Shown piece after piece: positions 17,489 through 24,999 of a stretch of 64,000 nt of DNA. Under the pieces are notes generated by a model that saw only the letters and a program-made list of their open reading frames with translations, was not told where the DNA came from and searched no databases. Origin of the DNA: Pedobacter caeni (lineage in GTDB: Bacteria > Bacteroidota > Bacteroidia > Sphingobacteriales > Sphingobacteriaceae); NCBI RefSeq assembly GCF_900129215.1, contig NZ_FQUQ01000008.1, positions 248,001 through 312,000 on the forward strand, given 5' to 3'. The stretch's first letter is position 1; each line of letters begins with the position of its first letter. Position numbers and translations under genes: made by a program.

Positions 17489-18556
17489 TCAGATCTGAAG
17501 TGTCAGCTTTCTCCAACCTGCAGACCTGGATTTTTCAATGTCCTCTCTGCTGAATCCGGCTTTTGTCCTTTTAACAGGCCTCAATGTATATAAAACGCCT
17601 TCTTCTTCCTTATTTGTCAAATTTTGATCCATATCATTCAATTCGGACCATTTTATACGAACTATACGGAATGCCGCAATGGTCTCCGGCCAGCTTAGTG
17701 CCTTAAAATGCTCATCATCTGATAAGATATAATCACCTTCTGAAAGATTCGTTCCTGTTTTAAGCAGTTGTATAATTCCTGTTAACAATTGTATTGGAAA
17801 TTGGTTTTTTGCGGTTTGGACGTAAAAATTCCAATATTGAGGCAATACGATGAGCAGTTCCATCATTGGTTGATGAAAATCAAACAGGCCAAAAGTAAAC
17901 AAGAGGCAGTATTTTTGACTATGAATTAATTTCTGCACAACAGGTTTATTCCCACTGTCAACAGTAATATCTACTGGTAATATTTTCCCTAATTTTAATG
18001 TTATACGACCCAGGATGCCACTTCCGGGGATTTCATTTTCGGCCCATTCCGGTAAAATGTAAGAACTCTTAGCACCCTGCAATTTAAGATAGTCGGCAAT
18101 TCTCGTATCTTTTCTTGAAATGGCATAATCCAGAGGCACTCTGCCATTCCTGATGTGCATTCTGTTGACATTCGCACCGTGTTTAACCAGTAGTTGTACC
18201 ATTTCGAAATGTCCGGATATTACTGCACACATGAGAGGAGACAACAAATTTGATTCCACGCCATCTACATATGCACCCTGCTCCAATAACCAGACTGCAA
18301 TCTCCATATGATTACCTCCGGCGGCGGTATTTAAAGGCGTTTCATACCCCTTTATGGTAACATTTATATCTAATCCTTTTTCTACAAGAAATTTAAAGAC
18401 GTTAAGACAGCCATACCTCGCACAATAATGTAGTGGTGTTTCAAGAACACCAAAATATTCAGTTGTTAATAAAGCTGGTCTTTCGGCCAAAACTGATGCG
18501 ATTTGATCAGTATCATTATTATGTATTGCATCGTTGATGTCTTTTGACTTGAGCAT
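17489..18556 (-). CDS. Ankyrin-repeat protein with C-terminal SUFU-like domain
   Basis: A 355-residue cytosolic protein. Residues about 1-165 hold four to five ankyrin repeats (ETPLHYCARYGCLNVFKFLVEKG, then TPLNTAAGGNHMEIAVWLLEQG, SPLMCAVISGHFEMVQLLVKHG, VPLDYAISRKDTRIADYLKLQG). From about residue 190 a second domain fits the suppressor-of-fused (SUFU) pattern: LLFTFGLFDFHQPMMELLIV, LPQYWNF, FPIQLLTGIIQLLKTGTNLSEGDYI and a C-terminal W/E-rich segment. SUFU domains and ankyrin proteins both occur as immunity proteins for polymorphic toxins; their fusion suggests a two-module inhibitor. Function is inferred from domain type and context. Confidence 0.78.
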   Translation of the reverse strand: MLKSKDINDAIHNNDTDQIASVLAERPALLTTEYFGVLETPLHYCARYGCLNVFKFLVEKGLDINVTIKGYETPLNTAAGGNHMEIAVWLLEQGAYVDGVESNLLSPLMCAVISGHFEMVQLLVKHGANVNRMHIRNGRVPLDYAISRKDTRIADYLKLQGAKSSYILPEWAENEIPGSGILGRITLKLGKILPVDITVDSGNKPVVQKLIHSQKYCLLFTFGLFDFHQPMMELLIVLPQYWNFYVQTAKNQFPIQLLTGIIQLLKTGTNLSEGDYILSDDEHFKALSWPETIAAFRIVRIKWSELNDMDQNLTNKEEEGVLYTLRPVKRTKAGFSREDIEKSRSAGWRKLTLQI

Positions 18557-18635
18557 TGGTTCAGGGGATTTTTAATCTGAAGATTATATTAGTATTCTTA
18601 TTTTTTATGCGCAATTTTTCTATCAATAACCTTAT

Positions 18636-19178
18636 TTATTCCATTTCTCCGAGCTTCCATTTATTCAGAAATGCAGAGAGATCATCCTTTATATAAGATT
18701 CCAGATAGCTTAACAAATCTTTATACCTGGCTTCTCCATTCACATCATACACCCATAGTTCAGGTTCCTCTGTCTCATCAAACCATACAAGATATATCCT
18801 TTCATAAGTGTACCTGCTTGCTGCAAAAACGGAGATCCGGTGCAAACTGAATAAAGAACCTGCATCATTTTGCCAATGATCAGCAGCAGCCTTCACCTGC
18901 TGAACAATTTCATTCAATCGTTCATCAACAATTTGACTTTCCCAAAAACATTCCATTTCAGCCGGATCCAGCCAATCACCGTGAGTAGATTCCTCCCAGC
19001 CACCTAATTTTTCAAATCGTGATTTAAGCATTGGGCTCAATGGCCTGAAATACCCAGCCTTCAATGTTGGAATCCCTTTTTCAAAAGAAACAACGGGTTT
19101 TGGGCTGCTGTCATCTGACAGTTCATCCAGCACCTTTTCTAAAGCCTCTTCTATATTCATACCTGGCTTATGATTCAT
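18636..19178 (-). CDS. SUKH-like immunity protein (tentative)
   Basis: A 180-residue acidic soluble protein. The C-terminal half (HRISVFAASRYTYERIYLVWFDETEEPELWVYDVNG, given in part, then a helix around LLSYLESYIKDDL) fits the strand-strand-helix ending typical of SMI1/KNR4-type proteins. The N-terminal 60 residues (EALEKVLDELSDDSS...) are more variable. Starts at 19178 and 19160 (MNIEEALEK) are both ATG and cannot be told apart. One of the seven minus-strand immunity-like genes; no toxin neighbour. Confidence 0.65.
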   Translation of the reverse strand: MNHKPGMNIEEALEKVLDELSDDSSPKPVVSFEKGIPTLKAGYFRPLSPMLKSRFEKLGGWEESTHGDWLDPAEMECFWESQIVDERLNEIVQQVKAAADHWQNDAGSLFSLHRISVFAASRYTYERIYLVWFDETEEPELWVYDVNGEARYKDLLSYLESYIKDDLSAFLNKWKLGEME

Positions 19179-19223
19179 TTATTTTGATGATCGGATTGCA
19201 GACCGAGAAATACGACGCAGCAA

Positions 19224-19595
19224 CTAATAAATTCCCGTTGATTCCCCAAAAACTTCATAACAGACCTCATCTGCCACTCCATGCAAGATCTCGTCAGTAT
19301 AATCATTTACTGAATTTGGAACTTCATTTGGGTGCTGCAAAATGTGGTCGTAATAACTTTTACCCTTACTAACTACCCAGTTGGCAATGTCCTCTACCCC
19401 ATCTTCGGATTCTTCCATAAATTCTAAATAAGGATCATCCTGTAACTCCACTGAAGCCTCCACAAATTCCTCCTGAAATTTCAGGAGTTCTTCTTTGCTA
19501 AAAGCAGACAGGATGGCTTTCAATTTCGGTCTGCTTTGACCCGCCCTTAAAATTATATCCCAGAACCAGTCTGAATTCTTATCATCATTAACCAT
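19224..19595 (-). CDS. DUF4240-like protein
   Basis: A 123-residue acidic all-helical protein. The N terminus WFWDIILRAG and the segments LKAILSAFSKEELLKFQEEFVEA and DIANWVVSKGKSYYDHILQHP follow the DUF4240 pattern (W.Il.. helix, L..ls.eel..F, then D...wvv..G...y...l..P). DUF4240 proteins are small cytosolic proteins often found among toxin-immunity genes; molecular role unknown. Part of the island between thrA and rsgA. Confidence 0.72.
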   Translation of the reverse strand: MVNDDKNSDWFWDIILRAGQSRPKLKAILSAFSKEELLKFQEEFVEASVELQDDPYLEFMEESEDGVEDIANWVVSKGKSYYDHILQHPNEVPNSVNDYTDEILHGVADEVCYEVFGESTGIY

Positions 19596-19701
19596 ATATC
19601 ATATAAAAAACCAACATTTACTACAAGACAAATATAATTTCTTAGCGCAACAACCATTCCAATAATCAATAAAAACGACAAACATTACACCCTGAATAAA
19701 A

Positions 19702-20232
19702 TCACTGCCGGATAATGGTCATTGGAACATTTTTATTTCTCAGATTGTTCCAGATTTCAAAACGACCATCAGCCAGCTCCTCCAGATAAAAAAACTTTTT
19801 ATAATAGCTGGATGGGCCAATACCCTGTGAGAAATTCTCATCTTTCTTCAAACCGTTATTAATCGCATTGAAAAAAGATTTGATAGCCTTATCCGGTTTT
19901 TTAGCCAGTATCCTTAGCTGGAGAAGCTCAATTTCATGTGCTGATTTTCGACCTCCCCCTCCTTCAATTGAATATTCAAAGAGGCTGCCACCATAAAAAC
20001 TCAAAGCCCCGGTAATATCCACTTCCTTTGAACTGAAAAAGAAATGTTCATACTCCTCATTTAACAATTCACCATAATTCTCTGAGTTGAAGTCAACCTT
20101 TACATAACTCTTCTTCGTCCTGTCCAGTAGAGATCTGTATTCAAAATAACAATACACATGATGCTTCAGCGCCAGTCTTTTGACAAAGCCCAGGAATCTT
20201 TCCGCATCGACTATCACATTAATGTAACTCAT
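19702..20232 (-). CDS. Hypothetical protein, first gene of the immunity-like island
   Basis: A 176-residue soluble protein of unknown family. The N-terminal third looks like a beta-alpha-beta unit (YINVIVDAERFLGFVKRLALKH, given to 20 or fewer: VIVDAERFLGFVKRLALK), followed by an acidic section, a GGGGRKS loop near residue 95 and a helix of the type IKSFFNAINNGLK. The end contains FYLEELADGRFEIWNNLRN. No catalytic signature. It lies 99 bp from rsgA, which is divergent, and heads the minus-strand cluster; placement in the immunity class is by context only. Confidence 0.7.
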   Translation of the reverse strand: MSYINVIVDAERFLGFVKRLALKHHVYCYFEYRSLLDRTKKSYVKVDFNSENYGELLNEEYEHFFFSSKEVDITGALSFYGGSLFEYSIEGGGGRKSAHEIELLQLRILAKKPDKAIKSFFNAINNGLKKDENFSQGIGPSSYYKKFFYLEELADGRFEIWNNLRNKNVPMTIIRQ

Positions 20233-20314
20233 ACTTTTATTATTTAATAACTATTCCAACAACCGATAAAGATGATCAATCTCCGCAAAAAATAATTAGC
20301 CTGAAACAATTTCT

Positions 20315-20322
20315 TACCTTTA
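20315..20322 (+). promoter_or_regulatory. Candidate -7 element of rsgA
   Basis: TACCTTTA, one mismatch to TAnnTTTG, ending 9 nt before the rsgA ATG at 20332; the predicted 5' leader would be only about 5 nt. The -33 match is poor (TTA at 16-nt spacing). Confidence 0.35.
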
Positions 20323-20331
20323 CCCCATCAT

Positions 20332-21252
20332 ATGCAAGGATTAGTCATAAAATCAACAGGAAGCTGGTATCAGGTACATGCAGAAAACGGCATCGACTAC
20401 GACTGCCGCATTAAAGGGAAGTTCCGGATTCAGGGCATTCAAACCACCAACCCAATTGCTGTTGGCGACCAGGTAGACTTTGAACTGGAACCCAATTCAG
20501 ACAATGGTGTCATTAATAAATTACATGACCGGAAGAACTACATCATCCGTAAGTCTATAAACCTGTCTAAGCAGGCACAGATCATTGCCGCCAATATGGA
20601 TCAGGCTTTCTTAGTCGTTACCCTTGCTTCACCCCGTACCTCTTTAGGCTTCATCGACAGGTTTCTCGCTACGGCCGAAGCATACAGCATTCCGGCAGTA
20701 CTGATCTTTAACAAACTAGACCTGTTCAACGAAGATGGCTTAGCCATTCTGGACGATTATAAAAGTATTTATGAGAACATTGGTTATCCATGCTATACCG
20801 TTTCGGCATTGGAAGGAACCAATATTCCTCAGATAGAAGGTTTATTGAAAGATAAAACCACCCTATTCTCCGGGCACTCCGGAGTAGGAAAATCAAGCCT
20901 GATCAATGTACTGCTTCCTGGCAGAAGCATCAAAACCGGCGAAATATCTGAAGCTAGTGACAAAGGACAACATACCACTACTTTTGCAGAAATGCATACT
21001 TTGCCTTTCGGAGGATACCTGATCGATACACCGGGTATCAGAGAACTGGGCATCTTTGACATCAGACCCGAGGAGCTGGGACATTATTTCAGAGAGATGA
21101 GGGCCCTGCTTAACCAGTGCAAATTCAACAATTGCAGACATGTCAACGAACCCGGATGTGCAGTAATTAAAGCTGTAGAAAACGGAGAAATTGAAATCAG
21201 CAGGTACGAAAGCTACCTGAGCATTTATAACGGAAACGAAACCCGCGCTTAA
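20332..21252 (+). CDS. rsgA: Ribosome small-subunit-dependent GTPase A
   Basis: Circularly permuted GTPase that acts late in 30S subunit maturation. 306 residues with an N-terminal OB-fold (about 1-70), then G motifs in permuted order: FNKLDL (G4, about 125), GHSGVGKSSL (G1, about 183) and DTPGI (G3, about 230), and a C-terminal zinc site from residues in CKFNNCRHVNEPGCAV. First gene of a tight operon: dtd starts 6 bp after its stop and a MazG-like gene 1 bp after dtd. Confidence 0.97.
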   Translation: MQGLVIKSTGSWYQVHAENGIDYDCRIKGKFRIQGIQTTNPIAVGDQVDFELEPNSDNGVINKLHDRKNYIIRKSINLSKQAQIIAANMDQAFLVVTLASPRTSLGFIDRFLATAEAYSIPAVLIFNKLDLFNEDGLAILDDYKSIYENIGYPCYTVSALEGTNIPQIEGLLKDKTTLFSGHSGVGKSSLINVLLPGRSIKTGEISEASDKGQHTTTFAEMHTLPFGGYLIDTPGIRELGIFDIRPEELGHYFREMRALLNQCKFNNCRHVNEPGCAVIKAVENGEIEISRYESYLSIYNGNETRA

Positions 21253-21258
21253 TTTTCC

Positions 21259-21711
21259 ATGAGAGCAATTATCCAAAGAGTTACCGAAGCAAGCTGTGTA
21301 GTCGAAGGAGTGACAACCGGCAGTATCAATTCTGGTTTCCTCGTATTATTAGGCATTGAAGATGCCGATACCACCGAAGACCTGGAATGGCTTAGCCAAA
21401 AGATCGTCAACATGAGGATTTTTGCGGATGAAAACGACCTGATGAATAAATCACTGAGCGATATTGATGGAAATATTCTTTTGATCAGTCAGTTTACCTT
21501 ATTCGCAGCTACCAAAAAGGGCAACAGACCAGGCTTTACCAGGGCTGCCCGACCAGACAAAGCCATCCCTCTTTATGAAGAAATGATCAGAAAGTTATCT
21601 GCTCTTCTGCAAAAAGAGATACAAACCGGAATATTTGGGGCAGACATGAAAATCAGCTTATTAAACGATGGTCCTGTAACCATCATGATAGATACCAAAA
21701 ACAAAGAATAA
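21259..21711 (+). CDS. dtd: D-aminoacyl-tRNA deacylase
   Basis: Removes D-amino acids mis-attached to tRNA. 150 residues, the family length. Begins MRAIIQRVTEASC and contains the active-site motif SQFTLFA near residue 77 and the Gly-cisPro motif segment RPGFTRAA near 92 (GNRPGFTRAA), plus the C-terminal NDGPVTIMIDT. Second gene of the rsgA-dtd-mazG-like operon. Confidence 0.97.
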   Translation: MRAIIQRVTEASCVVEGVTTGSINSGFLVLLGIEDADTTEDLEWLSQKIVNMRIFADENDLMNKSLSDIDGNILLISQFTLFAATKKGNRPGFTRAARPDKAIPLYEEMIRKLSALLQKEIQTGIFGADMKISLLNDGPVTIMIDTKNKE

Positions 21712-21712
21712 T

Positions 21713-22039
21713 ATGACCATAGCAGAAGCACAGGAAACCGTAGACCAATGGATCAAAAATACAGGAATCCGCTATTTCAATGAGCTCACCAATACGGCAA
21801 TCTTAATGGAAGAAGTAGGTGAAGTGGCCAGAATCATGTCCAGAAAATACGGAGAGCAATCCTTCAAAAAAAGTGATGAGGCAGTAGATCTTGCGGATGA
21901 AATGGCTGACGTCCTGTTCGTGCTCATCTGTCTGGCCAACCAAACAGGCATTGACCTGACAGAAGCCATGGAAAAAAACCTGATTAAGAAAAGCATCAGA
22001 GATGCCGACCGCCATAAAAATAACGAGAAATTAAAATAA
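21713..22039 (+). CDS. MazG-like nucleotide pyrophosphohydrolase
   Basis: A 108-residue all-alpha NTP pyrophosphohydrolase that would hydrolyse non-canonical or excess nucleoside triphosphates to monophosphates. The metal-binding pattern is present as EEVGEVARIMSRKYG (EExxE, about residue 30) and DLADEMADVLFVL (ExxD, about 61-73). A single MazG domain, half the length of E. coli MazG, like MazG-like or dUTPase-related proteins of this clade. Overlap-free but only 1 bp after dtd. Stops 4 bp from the convergent Lrp-type gene. Confidence 0.9.
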   Translation: MTIAEAQETVDQWIKNTGIRYFNELTNTAILMEEVGEVARIMSRKYGEQSFKKSDEAVDLADEMADVLFVLICLANQTGIDLTEAMEKNLIKKSIRDADRHKNNEKLK

Positions 22040-22043
22040 TCTT

Positions 22044-22511
22044 TTATTTATCGATCACATAGGCCGTACTGTGCTTGATCTCTGTCATCACAAATAAGCT
22101 GTTCACATTGGCAATATTTTCAATAGCGGCCAGCTTATTCGTTAAAAAATCCTGGTACCTGTTCATGTCATTGACCACTACTTTTAACAAGTAATCGTAG
22201 GTTCCCGCTACGTGATAACATTCCATTACTTCATCAAGTTTGCTCATTGCCGCTTCAAACTTCTTTAATAAAGGAAGGGAATGCACCTGTAACGTGACAT
22301 TACAAAATGCAGCCAGCGTTTTGCCAATCTTTTCCCTGTCCAGCAAAGTCACATAATTCTTAATCACTCCCGATTTTTCAATCTTTTTCAGGCGTTCATA
22401 AGTTGGCGTAATGGTTAAACCGACCTTGTGTGCAATCTCCTTCGTATTCAACCGGGCATTCTGCTGTAAGGCATTTAAAATGCGCTGATCCATCTTATCA
22501 AAGTGTTCCAT
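22044..22511 (-). CDS. Lrp/AsnC family transcriptional regulator
   Basis: A 155-residue DNA-binding protein with an N-terminal winged HTH (about 5-60: DQRILNALQQNARLNTKEIA, then VGLTITPTYERLKKIEKSGVI) and a C-terminal RAM/ACT-like ligand domain (about 70-150). These regulators bind DNA as dimers or octamers and respond to amino acids. It is divergent from the histidine decarboxylase gene across a 158-bp region with operator-like repeats at 22552-22571 and 22618-22630, so it is the likely regulator of that gene and of itself. Effector unknown; histidine is an obvious guess. Confidence 0.93.
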   Translation of the reverse strand: MEHFDKMDQRILNALQQNARLNTKEIAHKVGLTITPTYERLKKIEKSGVIKNYVTLLDREKIGKTLAAFCNVTLQVHSLPLLKKFEAAMSKLDEVMECYHVAGTYDYLLKVVVNDMNRYQDFLTNKLAAIENIANVNSLFVMTEIKHSTAYVIDK

Positions 22512-22551
22512 CTAGTTTAGTTTTTCTGAATTTTGGTACAATTGAACTCAT

Positions 22552-22571
22552 TTTAGATCAATAAATCTAAA
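22552..22571. promoter_or_regulatory. Candidate Lrp-type operator
   Basis: Perfect 7-bp inverted repeat TTTAGAT-N6-ATCTAAA between the Lrp-type regulator and histidine decarboxylase genes. A related sequence, GATCAATTAAATC, lies at 22618-22630; their GATCAAT cores begin 62 bp apart (about six helical turns), the phasing expected for a protein that wraps DNA. Confidence 0.45.
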
Positions 22572-22638
22572 TACACAACAAATTAAGTGTTTATTTTCTA
22601 TTATAATCCAATTTAAAGATCAATTAAATCGATATCTA

Positions 22639-22646
22639 TAAATTTG
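22639..22646 (+). promoter_or_regulatory. -7 element of the histidine decarboxylase gene
   Basis: TAAATTTG, an exact match to TAnnTTTG, 23 nt before the ATG at 22670, predicting a leader of about 19 nt. No clear -33 TTG, consistent with dependence on an activator. Confidence 0.5.
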
Positions 22647-22669
22647 AAGTCTAAACAATCTGAATAACC

Positions 22670-23860
22670 ATGGAATTTAATCTTTCAACTGAAGATAATA
22701 AAAGACTCTCGGAGCTATATGAAAAGGTGCAATCGAAAACCCGTTTGTTCCTTGGCTATCCTGTATCTAAAGATTTCGACTATACGCCACTTCTCCCTTT
22801 TCTGCAATATCCCATAAATAACCTTGGAGATCCCTTCACGGAATCTACCTATGCCGTGGATACCAGGGAAATGGAAAGGGATGTAGTACGTTTCTTTGCA
22901 GAGCTCTTTCGTGCACAGCAGGACAATTGGTGGGGATATGTAACCAATGGTGGTTCAGAAGGAAACATGTATGGCCTTTACCTCGCCAGAGAACTGTATC
23001 CGAAAGCAATGGTTTACTATTCCGACTCCACACATTATAGTGTTCAGAAAAACCTCCTGTTGCTCAACATGCCCAATATTGCCATCCGTTCTCAGGAAAA
23101 CGGGGAGATGGATTATGAAGATCTGCACAACAGTCTGTTAATGAACCGCCACCTGCCGGTAGTGATCTTTGCCAACATAGGCACCACCATGACAGAGGCA
23201 AGAGATGATGTGAAAAGAATTAAAAGCATCCTGAAAAACCTCGCCATCAAAAACCATTATATCCATGCAGATGGTGCTTTATCAGGAAGCTACAGTGCCT
23301 TTATTGAACCACGCCCCGCTTTCGACTTTGCCGATGGTGTAGACAGCATTGCCATCAGCGGTCATAAATTTCTTGGCTCTCCGATGCCTTGCGGCCTGGT
23401 GATCGTTAAAAAAACAAATCGCGACAGGATCGCCCGTTCCATCGACTATATCGGAAGTGTGGATACCACCATTACCGGATCTAGAAATGGACATAGCCCA
23501 CTTTTTCTTTGGTATACCTTAAAAAAACTGGGCATGAAGGGATTGAAAGAACGGGCGATGCACAGTCTGTCCATCGCAGCTTATGCGGAAGAACAACTGA
23601 AGAGCCTGGGAATTGAGGCCTGGAGAAATCAGAATGCCATTACCGTTGTTTTTCCTGCCCCTTCAAAATGGGTGTGTCAGAAATGGCAACTCGCCTCAGA
23701 AAGCGGTTTATCACACATCATTTGCATGCCAAATGTAGACAAAGATCAAATTGATGAACTGATCTGCGATATCATTTCTGATCCGGAAAAAATCAATTAT
23801 ACCTTTCATAAAAACATACCCGAACAAATAAAGAACCTGGACTTCTCCAGTACGTTTTAA
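22670..23860 (+). CDS. hdc: PLP-dependent histidine decarboxylase
   Basis: Decarboxylates L-histidine to histamine. 396 residues; it follows the Morganella/Klebsiella-type PLP enzyme (about 378) closely: GYP...DFDYT near the start, WGYVTNGGSEGNMYGLYLAR around 85, YYSDSTHYSV, VIFANIGTTM, HADGALSG near 200 and the PLP lysine Lys233 in SGHKFLGSP, followed by TGSRNGHSPLFLW. A related group II decarboxylase acting on another amino acid cannot be excluded. The C terminus is about 18 residues longer. Single gene, divergent from an Lrp-type regulator and followed by a strong terminator. Confidence 0.88.
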   Translation: MEFNLSTEDNKRLSELYEKVQSKTRLFLGYPVSKDFDYTPLLPFLQYPINNLGDPFTESTYAVDTREMERDVVRFFAELFRAQQDNWWGYVTNGGSEGNMYGLYLARELYPKAMVYYSDSTHYSVQKNLLLLNMPNIAIRSQENGEMDYEDLHNSLLMNRHLPVVIFANIGTTMTEARDDVKRIKSILKNLAIKNHYIHADGALSGSYSAFIEPRPAFDFADGVDSIAISGHKFLGSPMPCGLVIVKKTNRDRIARSIDYIGSVDTTITGSRNGHSPLFLWYTLKKLGMKGLKERAMHSLSIAAYAEEQLKSLGIEAWRNQNAITVVFPAPSKWVCQKWQLASESGLSHIICMPNVDKDQIDELICDIISDPEKINYTFHKNIPEQIKNLDFSSTF

Positions 23861-23875
23861 AAAACCTTTAAACAT

Positions 23876-23912
23876 AAAAAAGCGGATATTCATTAGGAAT
23901 ATCCGCTTTTTT
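23876..23912. terminator. Bidirectional terminator between hdc and the HIT gene
   Basis: Perfect 15-bp stem, arms 23876-23890 and 23898-23912, with a 7-nt loop; A-run on one side and T-run on the other, so it can serve both convergent genes. Confidence 0.9.
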
Positions 23913-23941
23913 ATACGGTATAAACTAATATGTTTTACCCT

Positions 23942-24349
23942 TTAAGAGGTGCTTTCACTTAGCGCAGCCTTGATCTTTATCGCAGCTTCTGCCAGTTCTT
24001 CCTGCGAAGGTTTCAGCTTTTCTTTACTAAAGTTCATATCACTCACCGAATTCATAGGAATCAGGTGGATATGTACATGGGGTACTTCCAGGCCAATCAC
24101 AGCTACACCTACTTTTTTGCAAGGAAAAGCTTCCTTTAAGCCTGTAGCTACAATTTTAGCAAATAAGGTTAGTCCGAAATAGCTTTCTTCATCCATGTCA
24201 AAGATATAATCAATTTCCTTTTTAGGAATCACCAGGACATGGCCCATGGTGAGGGGATTTACATCTAAGAAAGCCAGGAATTCGGTGGTTTCCGCTACAA
24301 CATGTGCAGGGATTTCACCATCTACTATTTTTGAAAATATGCTTGCCAT
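23942..24349 (-). CDS. HIT family hydrolase
   Basis: A 135-residue histidine-triad protein, family of nucleotide hydrolases acting on AMP-lysine or dinucleoside polyphosphates; substrate here unknown. Visible: N-terminal MASIFSKIVDGEIPAHVVAE, GHVLVIPKKE near 40 and the catalytic HVHIHLIPM near residue 95. Located 19 bp after greA on the same strand, so probably co-transcribed with it. Confidence 0.95.
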   Translation of the reverse strand: MASIFSKIVDGEIPAHVVAETTEFLAFLDVNPLTMGHVLVIPKKEIDYIFDMDEESYFGLTLFAKIVATGLKEAFPCKKVGVAVIGLEVPHVHIHLIPMNSVSDMNFSKEKLKPSQEELAEAAIKIKAALSESTS

Positions 24350-24368
24350 TGGATAAAATTTTAAAGGA

Positions 24369-24842
24369 TTATCGGGTGATCTCTAATATCTCGAATTCAA
24401 TCTTTCCCGCAGGAACCTGAATTTCTGTTTTATCACCTACTGATTTACCCAATAGTCCCTGGGCAATCGGTGATTTTACGGAGATCTTACCGGTTTTAAG
24501 GTCGGCTTCACTTTCCGCTACCAATTGATAAGACATGGTAGCCCCGTTTTTAACATTTTTGATCTTTACTATAGATAATGCCAATACCTTGGAGGTATCA
24601 AGCTTAGATTCATCAATTAATCTAGCCGTAGAGAGCGTTGTTGCCAATTTTGCTATTTTAGCTTCGTGCAAACCCTGCGCCTCCTTTGCTGCATCATATT
24701 CCGCGTTCTCAGAAAGATCACCTTTATCTCTTGCTTCGGCAATTGCCTTAGAGATCAGTTGTCTTCCGGTAGTTTTCATATGATGTAATTCTTCCTTTAG
24801 TCTGTCTAAACCATCTTGGGTATAATAGGTAACCTCTGTCAT
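24369..24842 (-). CDS. greA: Transcription elongation factor GreA
   Basis: Rescues backtracked RNA polymerase by stimulating transcript cleavage. 157 residues; N-terminal coiled coil (about 10-75: EELHHMKTTGRQLISKAIAE, with the tip acidic motif ARDKGDLSENAEYDAA) and a C-terminal FKBP-like domain ending in VPAGKIEFEILEI. The DLSENAEYDAA loop is the GreA/GreB functional tip. A terminator hairpin separates it from the upstream dehydrogenase gene, so it has its own promoter. Confidence 0.97.
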   Translation of the reverse strand: MTEVTYYTQDGLDRLKEELHHMKTTGRQLISKAIAEARDKGDLSENAEYDAAKEAQGLHEAKIAKLATTLSTARLIDESKLDTSKVLALSIVKIKNVKNGATMSYQLVAESEADLKTGKISVKSPIAQGLLGKSVGDKTEIQVPAGKIEFEILEITR

Positions 24843-24878
24843 AGCTCAATTTATTTTATGTATTACTATAAAAACAAA

Positions 24879-24914
24879 CAAGACTACATCGGCTTTTAAA
24901 CCTACATAGTCTTG
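24879..24914 (-). terminator. Terminator of the 2-hydroxyacid dehydrogenase gene
   Basis: Minus-strand RNA: CAAGACUA (24914-24907) pairs with UAGUCUUG (24886-24879), an inner GGUUU/AAGCC helix is possible, then UUUGUUUUU. It lies between the dehydrogenase stop and the greA ATG; as it falls within what may be the greA leader, an attenuator role is also possible. Confidence 0.6.
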
Positions 24915-24999
24915 CTTCAATAAAAACGAAGATAATCGGGTACAACCACAAAAACAAATTATTTAATTTGAATTTCTGTAGTTTAAGTAAAATGTATGT

